Source: Streptomyces atratus
Lineage (GTDB): Bacteria > Actinomycetota > Actinomycetes > Streptomycetales > Streptomycetaceae
Assembly: GCF_900119365.1 (NCBI RefSeq)
Contig: NZ_FPJO01000021.1
Coordinates: forward strand, 62,001 to 126,000
DNA: 64,000 nucleotides
Direction: 5' to 3'
Notes under the pieces: model-generated
What the model was told of the DNA's origin: nothing
Seen by the model: the letters and a program-made list of their open reading frames with translations, nothing else
Databases searched by the model: none
Shown: in pieces, positions 23,703-31,963 of the stretch
Numbering within the stretch: position 1 is the first letter of the stretch
How the letters are laid out: the number at the start of each line of letters is the position of its first letter
Translations under genes and position numbers: made by a program

Positions 23703-24578
23703 GTGCGCTACGGAACGGCATTGAGGCAAGAAGTCCGATCTCCGGGAACGACTCCGCTCATCGGTATTTACGACATGTACTCGGCTTCCGTCGTGGCCCG
23801 GCACTACGACGGATTCTTCGTGTCCGGATTCGGCTTCGCCGCCTCCCACTACGGGCTCCCCGACATCGGCTTCATCGCCTGGCCGGACATGGTGGCCTTC
23901 GTGGAGCGGCTGCGGCTGGCCTTCCCCTCCCACCACCTGCTGGTCGACATCGACGACGGCTATGTCGATCCCGAGGTCGCCTGCCACGTGGTGCAGCGGC
24001 TGGAGCGGATCGGCGCCTCCGGCATCATCCTGGAGGACCAGAAACGTCCCCGCAGGTGCGGTCACGCGGACGGCAAGCAGGTGCTGCCGCTGGAGGAGTA
24101 CCTGGAGAAGCTCAACCTGGTGCTGGAGAGCAGGCGGGACCTGGTGGTCGTGGCGCGCACGGACGCCACGGAGGAGGCCGACATCCTGCGCCGGGCCGAG
24201 GCGCTGGCCGAGACGGACGCCGACGTCGTTCTGGTCGACGGGGTGCGCAGCGTGGAGTGGATCAAGCGCATCCGGAAGGTGGTCGGTGACAAGCCGCTGC
24301 TCTTCAACCAGATCGCGGGCGGCAAGTCGCCCCGGCTCTCGCTCTCCGAACTGACCGACCTGGAATGCCAGGTGGCCATCTACAGCACCCCCTGCCTCTT
24401 CGCCGCGCACGCGGCCATCGACAGCGCGCTGACGGATCTCAAGCGGTCCGACGGGCGGCTTCCCGAGTTCGTGCCCGCCGAGGGGATCGGGGTGCAGCGT
24501 TCGACGGAGCTGCTGGAGAAGAACATCAGCAGGCATCACCCGGTCCCCGAGCCCGAGCCCGTGGCCGTGACCGTCTGA
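23703..24578 (+). CDS. Isocitrate lyase/PEP mutase superfamily enzyme
   Basis: 291 residues, a single (beta/alpha)8 domain. Metal-binding VDIDDGYVDP and the active-site loop LEDQKRPRRCGHADGKQ near residues 110-125 are seen. The R-R-C-G-H signature is that of C-C bond lyases (isocitrate, methylisocitrate lyase; the Cys is the base), not the K-x-N-S loop of true PEP mutases, so a small 2-hydroxyacid or oxaloacetate-like substrate is more likely than a phosphonate. GTG at 23703 with AAGGAGAG fits best. Next gene begins 133 bases later. Confidence 0.8.
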   Translation: MRYGTALRQEVRSPGTTPLIGIYDMYSASVVARHYDGFFVSGFGFAASHYGLPDIGFIAWPDMVAFVERLRLAFPSHHLLVDIDDGYVDPEVACHVVQRLERIGASGIILEDQKRPRRCGHADGKQVLPLEEYLEKLNLVLESRRDLVVVARTDATEEADILRRAEALAETDADVVLVDGVRSVEWIKRIRKVVGDKPLLFNQIAGGKSPRLSLSELTDLECQVAIYSTPCLFAAHAAIDSALTDLKRSDGRLPEFVPAEGIGVQRSTELLEKNISRHHPVPEPEPVAVTV

Positions 24579-24711
24579 CGCGGTACTGCGCGCCGGGAGC
24601 GGGGGAGTGCCCGGCCGTATCCGCCCCGCCCGAACGGCCGGGGCCCGTGGAGTACCCCCACGGTCCATGGGCCCCGGTGCCGGAACCACAGCGAAAGAAG
24701 GACACGGACAC

Positions 24712-25137
24712 ATGGGACTCACCTCGTCCAGGGCGCGTGCGGCCCTGGCTTCGGTCGTCCTCGGCGCGCTCTGCCAGGGCCAGTGGGCCGCGGGTGCCGC
24801 CTGGGCCGACGCCCCGGACGGCGGTATGGAGACGCACCACGGACCCTCCCTGATCACCATCGACAACTCCAACGCCGACTCCTGGCTGGAGGTGGACCGC
24901 ACGCTCAATGTGCTGGGCCCGCTCAGCAAGGGCACGGCGGGCAGCGACCACGACGGCGGCGGGGGCGCGATCGACCAGAACGTCCAGGCCTCGCAGGGCG
25001 TGGGTGTCCAGGCCGCCCCGGACGAGCGCGAGGGCGAGGACGACGAGGAAGAGGAGGCGACGGCCCCCGGCGCCGCCGCGGCCCCCGAGAGCGCGGCGAC
25101 CGGCGGGGACGACGACGAGGGCGACGCGGACTCCTGA
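24712..25137 (+). CDS. Secreted acidic protein, unknown function
   Basis: 141 residues. Signal peptide (about residues 1-32, ending AAWADA), a short central domain (residues 45-75: SLITIDNSNADSWLEVDRTL then NVLGPLSKG) and an extremely acidic, Ala-rich tail (EREGEDDEEEEAT, GDDDEGDADS). The NVLGPLSKG block reminds of short Streptomyces surface proteins, but I cannot place it in a family. ATG at 24712 follows AAAGAAGGA. Secretion is likely; role unknown. Confidence 0.6.
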   Translation: MGLTSSRARAALASVVLGALCQGQWAAGAAWADAPDGGMETHHGPSLITIDNSNADSWLEVDRTLNVLGPLSKGTAGSDHDGGGGAIDQNVQASQGVGVQAAPDEREGEDDEEEEATAPGAAAAPESAATGGDDDEGDADS

Positions 25138-25287
25138 CGCGGCGCGCGCGGGGCCGCCAGCAGCCGACGCGGCGCGCGCGGGTCGGACGGCGGATCGTTC
25201 CTCGGTTTGGCGGCGGCGGAGTGCGGCGTGCTGGATGACCGGCCGGACGCCGGTGTGTGCCGGGGTGCGCGCGCCCCTTGTCTGATG

Positions 25288-25307
25288 CATCGTCACGTAC
25301 GACGATG
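25288..25307. promoter_or_regulatory. Inverted repeat upstream of first LLM gene
   Basis: CATCGTC-ACGTAC-GACGATG, 64 bases before the LLM start. It overlaps CTGATGCATCGTCA (25282-25295), which is itself an inverted copy (one mismatch) of the TGACGATGCGTCAG site at 25325-25338. Confidence 0.5.
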
Positions 25308-25324
25308 GCCCCGCACTCGTCAGA

Positions 25325-25337
25325 TGACGATGCGTCA
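25325..25337. promoter_or_regulatory. Operator TGACG-ATG-CGTCA
   Basis: Perfect 5-base arms around ATG, 34 bases before the LLM oxidoreductase start. The same pattern recurs at 27131-27143 and, with one change, at 27193-27205, implying one regulator (TetR-like spacing) for the cluster. Confidence 0.6.
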
Positions 25338-25370
25338 GATTCCTCCGGTGCAACGGAAGGAGGCTGCCCG

Positions 25371-26315
25371 ATGCCGATCGCGACCACCGGGCCGCTGTCG
25401 TACGGAATGCAGCTCCCGATCCAGTCGCAGAGCGCGATCTTCGCGGAGGAGTGGGAGGCCGCGGCCGGCCCCGCCGACCTCGCCGAGATCGCCCGCACCG
25501 CCGACCGGACGGGATTCGCCTACCTCGCGAGCTGCGACCATGTGGCGATCCCGCGCCGGCTCGCCGATGCCATGGGCACCGTCTGGTACGACCCGGTCGC
25601 CACCCTCGCCCTTCTCGCCGGGATCACCGAGCGGGTCCTGCTGATGAGCCATGTCGCCGTCGTCGGGCTGCGCCACCCACTGGCCACCGCCAAGCAGTAC
25701 GCCACCCTCGACCACCTCAGCGGCGGCCGGCTGATCCTCGGGGTCGGGGCCGGGCACGTACCGGAGGAGTTCGAGGCGCTCGGGGCGGACTTCGACGGGC
25801 GGGGCGCAGCGCTCGACGAGACCATCGACGCGCTGAAGGCGGCGCTCGGCCCGGAGGAGTATCCGGAGTTCGCGGGGGAGCGGTTCTCCTTCGGCGGCCT
25901 CGGGCAGCTGCCCCGGCCGGCCCAGGAGCGGGTGCCGGTCTGGGTGGGCGGCTCCTCGCCGGCCGCCGTGCGCCGGGCGGCCGTGCGGGGCGACGGCTGG
26001 CTGCCGCAGGGCGACCCCCGGGAGAAGCTGCCCGCGCAGATCGCCCGGCTGAAGCAGCTGCGGGAGGCGGCCGGGATCGAGGCACCGATCGTCATCGGTG
26101 CGATCACCGAGCCGCTGTACGTCGGTGAGCCGGCCTGGTCCGTCGGGCGGCGCACCCTCACCGGGAAGCCGGAGGCCGTCGCCGAGTCGCTGCGCGTGTA
26201 CCGGGCCATGGGCGTCCACCAGATCCAGGTGCGGTTCCGCAGCCGGAGCCGCAGCGAACTGACCGACCAGATGGCGGTGTTCGCCGGCGAGGTCGCACCC
26301 CATCTCGACAGGTAG
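25371..26315 (+). CDS. LLM-class (F420- or FMN-dependent) oxidoreductase
   Basis: 314 residues of the luciferase-like TIM-barrel family. Blocks: ARTADRTGFAYLASCDHV, TLDHLSGGRLILGVGAGHVPEEFEALG and VPVWVGGSSPAAVRRA, all usual for actinobacterial LLM proteins that use F420 or FMN. ATG follows AAGGAGG. First gene of the 25.4-31.7 kb cluster and only 10 bases ahead of the SDR gene; a shared operator pattern lies upstream. Probably oxidises or hydroxylates the cluster's substrate. Confidence 0.85.
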   Translation: MPIATTGPLSYGMQLPIQSQSAIFAEEWEAAAGPADLAEIARTADRTGFAYLASCDHVAIPRRLADAMGTVWYDPVATLALLAGITERVLLMSHVAVVGLRHPLATAKQYATLDHLSGGRLILGVGAGHVPEEFEALGADFDGRGAALDETIDALKAALGPEEYPEFAGERFSFGGLGQLPRPAQERVPVWVGGSSPAAVRRAAVRGDGWLPQGDPREKLPAQIARLKQLREAAGIEAPIVIGAITEPLYVGEPAWSVGRRTLTGKPEAVAESLRVYRAMGVHQIQVRFRSRSRSELTDQMAVFAGEVAPHLDR

Positions 26316-26325
26316 GAGTCAGGTC

Positions 26326-27123
26326 ATGGGCAAGCTGGACGGGCGGACCGTACTCATCAGCGGTGCGGCACGCGGGCAGGGCGAGCAGGAGGCGCGGCTC
26401 TTCGCCGCACAGGGCGCGCGGGTGGTGATCGCCGATGTGCTCGACGAGCAGGGCGAGGCGCTGGCCAAGGAGATACGGGAGGAGCTGGGGGCGGACGTCG
26501 CCCGGTTCGTCCGTCTCGATGTGAGCCGGGAGGAGGACTGGCAGGCCGCGGTCGCCGCCGCGAAGGACGCCTTCGGGCGGATCGACGGGCTGGTCAACAA
26601 CGCGGGGATCCTCCGGTTCAACGAGCTGGTGAGCACCCCGCTGGAGGAGTTCCAGCAGGTGGTGCAGGTCAATCAGGTGGGCGCGTTCCTCGGGATCAAG
26701 AACGTCGCGCCGGAGATCGAGGCCGCGGGCGGCGGGACCATCGTCAACACCGCCTCGTACACGGGGCTCACGGGCATGGCGTTCGTGGGCGCGTACGCCG
26801 CCACCAAGCACGCGGTGCTCGGGCTGACCCGGGTGGCGGCGGTGGAGCTGGCCGCGAAGGGGATACGGGTCAACGCCGTCTGCCCCGGGGCCGTGGACAC
26901 CGCGATGACCAACCCGGCGGCGCTGGACCCGGCCGCGGACCCGGAGGAGTCGAAAGCGGCGGTGGCCGAGCTGTACCGCAAGCTCGTCCCGCTGGGCCGG
27001 ATCGGGCAGCCGGAGGAGGTGGCGGCGCTGGCGCTCTTCCTGACCTCGGAGGACTCCTCGTACATCACCGGGCAGCCGTTCGTCATCGACGGGGGATGGC
27101 TGGCGGGCGTCAGCCTGTTCTGA
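26326..27123 (+). CDS. Short-chain dehydrogenase (20beta-hydroxysteroid dehydrogenase-like)
   Basis: 265 residues. Classical SDR: NAD-binding GAARGQGEQEA, LVNNAG, catalytic Ser in NTASYTGLTG and YAATK with Tyr/Lys, then VCPGAVDTAM. The G-A-A-R-G-Q-G form is that of the Streptomyces 20beta/3alpha-hydroxysteroid dehydrogenase branch. It interconverts an alcohol and a ketone with NAD(H). Separated from the second LLM gene by about 108 bases with two operator-like dyads. Confidence 0.88.
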   Translation: MGKLDGRTVLISGAARGQGEQEARLFAAQGARVVIADVLDEQGEALAKEIREELGADVARFVRLDVSREEDWQAAVAAAKDAFGRIDGLVNNAGILRFNELVSTPLEEFQQVVQVNQVGAFLGIKNVAPEIEAAGGGTIVNTASYTGLTGMAFVGAYAATKHAVLGLTRVAAVELAAKGIRVNAVCPGAVDTAMTNPAALDPAADPEESKAAVAELYRKLVPLGRIGQPEEVAALALFLTSEDSSYITGQPFVIDGGWLAGVSLF

Positions 27124-27129
27124 CGCAAC

Positions 27130-27206
27130 CTGACGGTGCGTCAGGTATTGACGGGTACGGGTGCCGGTGGAACAGTCGGACGCATCACGATCTGACGGAG
27201 TGTCAG
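27130..27206. promoter_or_regulatory. Two operator dyads before the second LLM gene
   Basis: CTGACG-GTG-CGTCAG at 27130-27144 and CTGACGGAGTGTCAG at 27192-27206. Both match the 25325 site, showing a second regulated promoter inside the cluster. Confidence 0.65.
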
Positions 27207-27231
27207 AAACGATTGAGGACGGTGAACCCCC

Positions 27232-28353
27232 TTGGAATTCGGGCTCTTTGTACAGGGGTACGTGCCCGCCGCACGGGCCAAGGTCGACCCCGGGGCAGAG
27301 CACAAGGCGCTGATCGAGGAGACCGAGTACGTCATCCAGGCGGACAAGTCCGGCTTCAAGTACGCCTGGGCCTCCGAGCACCACTTCCTGGAGGAGTACT
27401 CGCACCTCTCGGCCAACGACGTGTACCTGGGCTACCTCGCCCACGCCACCGACCGCATCCACCTCGGATCCGGCATCTTCAACCCGCTCGCCCCGGTCAA
27501 CCACCCGGTGAAGGTGGCCGAGAAGGTCGCCATGCTCGACCATCTGTCGGAGGGACGCTTCGAGTTCGGCTCGGGGCGCGGGGCCGGCAGCCACGAGATC
27601 CTCGGGTTCATGCCGGGCATCACCGACATGAACCACACCAAGGAACTCTGGGAAGAGACCATCGCAGAGTTCCCCAAGATGTGGCTCCAGGACGAGTACG
27701 TCGGCTTCCAGGGCAAGCACTGGTCGCTGCCGCCGCGCAAGATCCTGCCCAAGCCGTACGGGAAGTCGCACCCGGCGATGTGGTACGCGGCCGGCTCGCC
27801 GTCCTCGTACGCGATGGCGGGCAAGAAGGGGCTCGGCGTGCTGGGCTTCAGCGTGCAGAAGGTCTCCGACATGGAGTGGGTCGTCGAGTCCTACAAGACG
27901 GCCGTCAAGGAGGCCGAGCCCGTAGGGGACTTCGTCAACGACAACGTCATGGTCACCTCCACGGCCATCTGCGCCGAAACGCACGCCAAGGCCGTCGAGA
28001 TCGCGGTGGGCGGCGGGCTGAACTACCTGCAGTCGCTGCTCTTCCGCTACCACGACACGTTCCCCCGGCCGCAGGGGATACCGGAGTGGCCCGAGCTGCT
28101 CCCGGAGTACACCGAGGAGATCATCGAGCTGCTGATCGCCGAGGAGCTGATGATCTGCGGCGATCCGGACGAGGTGCTGGCGCAGTGCAAGCGGTGGGAG
28201 CAGGCCGGGGCGGACCAGCTGAGCTTCGGGCTGCCGATCGGGGTGAGCCGTCAGGACACGCTGAACTCGATCAAGCTGATCGGTGAGCACGTGATCCCGA
28301 AGATCGACACGGACCCGGTCCACCGGACCTCCCGCTTCCGTGACGCGGCCTGA
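27232..28353 (+). CDS. LLM-class flavin-dependent oxidoreductase
   Basis: 373 residues, luciferase-like. MEFGLFVQGYVP, YAWASEHHFLEEYSHLSA, LGSGIFNPLAPVNHPVKVAEKVAMLDHLSEGR and FGSGRGAGSHE mark the bacterial-luciferase/alkanal monooxygenase type more than the F420 type. TTG at 27232 is the only start that gives the conserved N-terminus; a nearby GTG at 27222 is out of frame. A flavin monooxygenase step on the cluster substrate is likely. Confidence 0.85.
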   Translation: MEFGLFVQGYVPAARAKVDPGAEHKALIEETEYVIQADKSGFKYAWASEHHFLEEYSHLSANDVYLGYLAHATDRIHLGSGIFNPLAPVNHPVKVAEKVAMLDHLSEGRFEFGSGRGAGSHEILGFMPGITDMNHTKELWEETIAEFPKMWLQDEYVGFQGKHWSLPPRKILPKPYGKSHPAMWYAAGSPSSYAMAGKKGLGVLGFSVQKVSDMEWVVESYKTAVKEAEPVGDFVNDNVMVTSTAICAETHAKAVEIAVGGGLNYLQSLLFRYHDTFPRPQGIPEWPELLPEYTEEIIELLIAEELMICGDPDEVLAQCKRWEQAGADQLSFGLPIGVSRQDTLNSIKLIGEHVIPKIDTDPVHRTSRFRDAA

Positions 28354-28359
28354 GAGAAC

Positions 28360-28410
28360 AAGCCCCTCCGGCGATTGAGGAGCGGGGGCCCGGGGGCGGA
28401 GCCCCCGCTC
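28360..28410. repeat. Streptomyces intergenic repeat with GC-rich hairpin
   Basis: CCCCTCCGGCGATTGAGGAG followed by the hairpin GCGGGGGC / GCCCCCGC (28382-28389, 28401-28408). This string is a common intergenic element of Streptomyces (recalled). It lies between the second LLM gene and the amidohydrolase gene and may attenuate read-through. Confidence 0.6.
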
Positions 28411-28516
28411 GGACCAGCGGCGTCTTCCCGGACCGCCGCTCCGTGGGGCCGGGGTGCGTACCGCGGCCGTGCGCACCCCGGCCGCACACCCACCCACCAC
28501 AGAAGGGAACCCCGTC

Positions 28517-30256
28517 ATGCTCGACCACCTCATCCGCGGAGCGACCGTCGTGGACGGCACCGGCGGGCCCTCGTACCCCGCCGACATCGGCATCCGTGAC
28601 GGCCGCATCGCCGTCGTCGCCGAACCGGGCACGCTCACCGAGGAGGCCGTCACCGCCGAGGACGCCACCGGTCTCGTCCTCGCGCCCGGATTCGTCGACC
28701 CGCACACCCACTACGACGCCCAGCTCTTCTGGGACCCGTACGCCACCCCGTCCATGAACCACGGCGTCACCACCGTGGCCGGAGGCAACTGCGGGTTCAC
28801 CCTCGCCCCGCTGCACCCCGAGCGCCCCGAGGACGCCGACTACACCCGCCGGATGATGTCGCGGGTGGAGGGCATGGCCCTCAAGGCGCTGGAGGAGGGC
28901 GTCGACTGGACCTGGTCCAGCTTCCGCGAGTACCTCGACGCCCTCGAAGGGCGGATCGCCGTCAACGCCGGGTTCATGGTCGGGCACTGCGCCCTGCGCA
29001 GGCACGTCATGGGCGCCGACGCGATCGGCGGACAGCCCACCCCCGCACAGCTCGACGCCATGCTCGCCCTGTTCCACGACGCGATGGACGCCGGGGCCTG
29101 GGGGCTGTCCACCACCCAGTCCGCCACCCACTCCGACGGTGACGGGCAGCCCGTCGCCTCCCGGCACGCCCTGCCCGAGGAGCTCCTCGCCCTCTCCCGG
29201 GCCGTCGGCGAACACGAGGGCACCCAGCTCGAAGCGATCGTCGCGGGCTGCCTCGACCAGTTCTCCGACGAGGAGATCGAGCTGCTCGTCGACATGACCG
29301 CCACCGCCGGACGCCCGCTGAACTGGAACGTCCTCACCATCGACGCCGCCGTCCCCGAACGCGTACCGCGTCAGCTCGTGCCCAGCGAACGGGCCCGCCG
29401 GGCCGGTGGCCGGATCGTCGCGCTCACCATGCCGATCCTCACCCCGATGAACATGTCGCTCGGCACCTTCTGCGCGCTCAACCTCATACCCGGCTGGGGC
29501 GAGATCCTCGCCCTCCCCGTCCCCGAGCGCATCGAACGGCTCCGCGACGCCGCCACCCGCGCCGAGATGCTCCGCCGCGCCGACAGCAAGGAGGCCGGCG
29601 TCTTCCGCCGCCTCGCCGACTTCGGCCGGTACGTCATCGGCGACACCTACAGCGAGGCCAACGCAGGACTGACCGGCCGCGTCGTGCGCGACATCGCCGC
29701 CGAGCGCGGGCTGGACCCCTTCCACTGCCTCGTCGAGATCTGCGCCGCCGACGAGCTGCGCACGGTGCTGTGGCCGATGCCCACCGACAACGACCCCGCC
29801 TCCTGGGCGCTGCGCCGCGAGACCTGGGAGCACGAGGACGTCATGCTCGGCGGCTCCGACGCGGGCGCGCACCTGGACCGGATGTGCGGCGCCCCGTACA
29901 CCACCCGGTTCCTCGGCGACTGCCTGCGCGGACGGAAGCTCGTCCCCCTGGAGCGGGCCGTGAAGATGCTCACCGACGACCCCGCCCGGCTCTTCGGGCT
30001 CCGCGACCGGGGCCGGATCGAGGAGGGCTTCCACGCAGACCTCGTCCTCTTCGACCCGGAGCGCATCGACGCCGGGCCCGCCACCCTCGTCCACGATCTG
30101 CCCGGCGACAGCCCCCGGCTCGACTCCCGGGCGATCGGCATCGTGTCGGTCCGGGTCAACGGGGTCGAGACGCTGCGCGATGACAAGGTGACCGGCGCGG
30201 TCCCGGGAACGGTGCTCCGTTCCGGGCGCGACACCAGGACGGTGAGCACCGTATGA
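28517..30256 (+). CDS. D-aminoacylase-type amidohydrolase (amidohydrolase family 3)
   Basis: 579 residues. Starts LIRGATVVDGTGGPSYPADI, has the metal ligands in APGFVDPHTHYDAQLFWDP, VGHCALRRHVMG with His, and SDAGAHLDRMCG near residue 452 with the catalytic Asp. The family hydrolyses N-acyl-D-amino acids, cyclic amides or carbamoyl groups with zinc. ATG at 28517 with AGAAGGG upstream. Its stop overlaps the aldehyde dehydrogenase start (ATGA). Confidence 0.87.
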   Translation: MLDHLIRGATVVDGTGGPSYPADIGIRDGRIAVVAEPGTLTEEAVTAEDATGLVLAPGFVDPHTHYDAQLFWDPYATPSMNHGVTTVAGGNCGFTLAPLHPERPEDADYTRRMMSRVEGMALKALEEGVDWTWSSFREYLDALEGRIAVNAGFMVGHCALRRHVMGADAIGGQPTPAQLDAMLALFHDAMDAGAWGLSTTQSATHSDGDGQPVASRHALPEELLALSRAVGEHEGTQLEAIVAGCLDQFSDEEIELLVDMTATAGRPLNWNVLTIDAAVPERVPRQLVPSERARRAGGRIVALTMPILTPMNMSLGTFCALNLIPGWGEILALPVPERIERLRDAATRAEMLRRADSKEAGVFRRLADFGRYVIGDTYSEANAGLTGRVVRDIAAERGLDPFHCLVEICAADELRTVLWPMPTDNDPASWALRRETWEHEDVMLGGSDAGAHLDRMCGAPYTTRFLGDCLRGRKLVPLERAVKMLTDDPARLFGLRDRGRIEEGFHADLVLFDPERIDAGPATLVHDLPGDSPRLDSRAIGIVSVRVNGVETLRDDKVTGAVPGTVLRSGRDTRTVSTV

Positions 30257-31716
30257 GCGCAGGGAGCAGGCGTCTGTTCATCGGCGGGCGGTGGACCGAG
30301 CCCGAGCACGGCCATTACGAGGTGATCGACCCGGCCACCGAGGAGGTCGTGGGCCTCGCCCCCGAGGCGAGCCGCGAGCAGGTCCACGCGGCGGCGGCAG
30401 CGGCCCGGGAGGCCTTCGCCGCCTGGTCGCGCACCCGCCCCGAGGAGCGGGCCGAGATCCTCGACCGGGCCGCCGGTCTGATGCTGCGCGACCTCGACGG
30501 CCATGCCGCGCTCGCCCGCGCGGAGAGCGGCGCCACCACGGCGACGGCCCGGGGGATGCAGGTCGCCGTCGGCGCCGCCCGCTTCCGCCGGTACGCCAGG
30601 GGCGCCCTGGAGCCGGTGGAGGAGGCGGTCGCGCCGCAGATCAACGAGGCCGGGCCGATGGGGCGGGCCGGGGTCTTCGGGGCGCTCGCCGTCCGCCAGC
30701 CGGTCGGCGTCGTCACCTGCATCACCTCGTACAACAACCCCTGGGCCAACCCGGCGGGCAAGGTGGCCCCCGCGCTGGCGATGGGCAACACGGTCGTCGT
30801 GAAGCCCGCCCCGCAGGACCCGCTCTCCGTCTACCGGATGGCCGAGGCGCTCGAAGCGGCGGGCGTCCCGGCGGGCGTCGTCAATGTCGTCACCGGATCG
30901 GGCCCCGAGGCGGGGGAGGCCGCCGTCGACTCACCGGACGTCGACATGGTCAGCTTCACCGGCTCCACGGCCGTCGGGCAACGCATCGCCGAGGTGTGCG
31001 GGCGGGGCATGAAGCGGCAGTTGATGGAGCTGGGCGGCAAGGGCGCCGCCGTCGTCCTCGACGACGCGGACCTCGACTCGGCGGCGGCGGGGATCGGCAC
31101 CACGTTCTCCTTCTACAGCGGCCAGATCTGTACGGCCCCGACCCGGGTCCTCGTCCAGCGCGGCGTCCACGACGCGCTGCTCGGGAAGCTCGCCGCGTAC
31201 GCGGCCCATCTGAAGGTGGGCGATCCGGCGGCCAGGGGCACGGTCGTCGGCCCGGTCATCTCGGCCGCCCACCGCGACCGCGTCGAGTCGTACGTCGAAC
31301 TGGGCCGGAAGGAGGGGGCGAGGGTCGTCACGGGCGGCGAACGCCCGGCCGGGCCGGACCGCGGTTTCTATGTCGCCCCGACCCTGCTCGCCGACTGCAC
31401 CAACGACATGCGCGTCGTGCGCGAGGAGATCTTCGGCCCGGTCGTCGTGGTCGTCCCCTTCGACGACGAGGAGGAGGCCGTCGCGCTCGCCAACGACAGC
31501 GACTACGGACTGATCGACTACGTCTGGTCCTCGGACGTGGCCCGCGCCTTCCGGGTGGCCCGGCGGCTGCGCGCCGGCGGGGTCGGCGTGAACACCGTCG
31601 GGCGGAACATGGAGGCCCCGTTCGGCGGGTTCAAGAAGAGCGGTGTCGGGCGCGACGTCGGCTCGTACGCCCTGCACGCGTACAGCGAACTCCAGTCGAT
31701 CGTCTGGCCCGGCTGA
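30253..31716 (+). CDS. NAD(P)-dependent aldehyde dehydrogenase
   Basis: 487 residues. FTGSTAVGQRIAE (cofactor turn), MELGGKG with the general-base Glu, and catalytic C293 in SGQIC293TAP are intact; TSYNNPWANPAGK replaces the usual TPWNFP. It oxidises an aldehyde to the acid. The four-base overlap with the amidohydrolase gene shows co-translation, so the amidohydrolase product or its oxidation product may be the substrate. A strong terminator follows. Confidence 0.9.
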   Translation: MSAGSRRLFIGGRWTEPEHGHYEVIDPATEEVVGLAPEASREQVHAAAAAAREAFAAWSRTRPEERAEILDRAAGLMLRDLDGHAALARAESGATTATARGMQVAVGAARFRRYARGALEPVEEAVAPQINEAGPMGRAGVFGALAVRQPVGVVTCITSYNNPWANPAGKVAPALAMGNTVVVKPAPQDPLSVYRMAEALEAAGVPAGVVNVVTGSGPEAGEAAVDSPDVDMVSFTGSTAVGQRIAEVCGRGMKRQLMELGGKGAAVVLDDADLDSAAAGIGTTFSFYSGQICTAPTRVLVQRGVHDALLGKLAAYAAHLKVGDPAARGTVVGPVISAAHRDRVESYVELGRKEGARVVTGGERPAGPDRGFYVAPTLLADCTNDMRVVREEIFGPVVVVVPFDDEEEAVALANDSDYGLIDYVWSSDVARAFRVARRLRAGGVGVNTVGRNMEAPFGGFKKSGVGRDVGSYALHAYSELQSIVWPG

Positions 31717-31728
31717 ACCGGCACATTG

Positions 31729-31759
31729 CCGTGGGTGTCCGCTCAGCGGACACCCACGG
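31729..31759 (+). terminator. Terminator of the LLM/amidohydrolase/ALDH cluster
   Basis: Arms of 14 bases (CCGTGGGTGTCCGC and its complement) around TCA, followed by AAAATTTT, 12 bases behind the aldehyde dehydrogenase stop. Confidence 0.9.
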
Positions 31760-31963
31760 AAAATTTTGAACCACCGCAAAACGGACAGCGCTGCGGTTCT
31801 CGTACGGTGCTGCGAGCGCGCCTCGACCTCTCATCGGAAGGCGTTATTCGCGAATGGCCTTCAATTAATCAAGGTCTTTCCGTATTGTTGCCTGGAATTC
31901 AAGGGTGAGACGATGGAGTCTCATCCTCCGGATGTGGAAATCGTAGCGTTTATCGTCCTTTTC

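Noticed and set aside
23703..24578. Phosphonate biosynthesis (PEP mutase) candidate
   Set aside because: The catalytic loop is RRCGH (lyase type), not the mutase K-x-N-S type, and no phosphonopyruvate decarboxylase lies nearby.
31913..31963. Alternative upstream start of the APC permease
   Set aside because: Has a ribosome-site-like string but codons (tct, cat, cct, ttt, ctt) are unlike coding DNA here, so the ATG at 31964 was kept.
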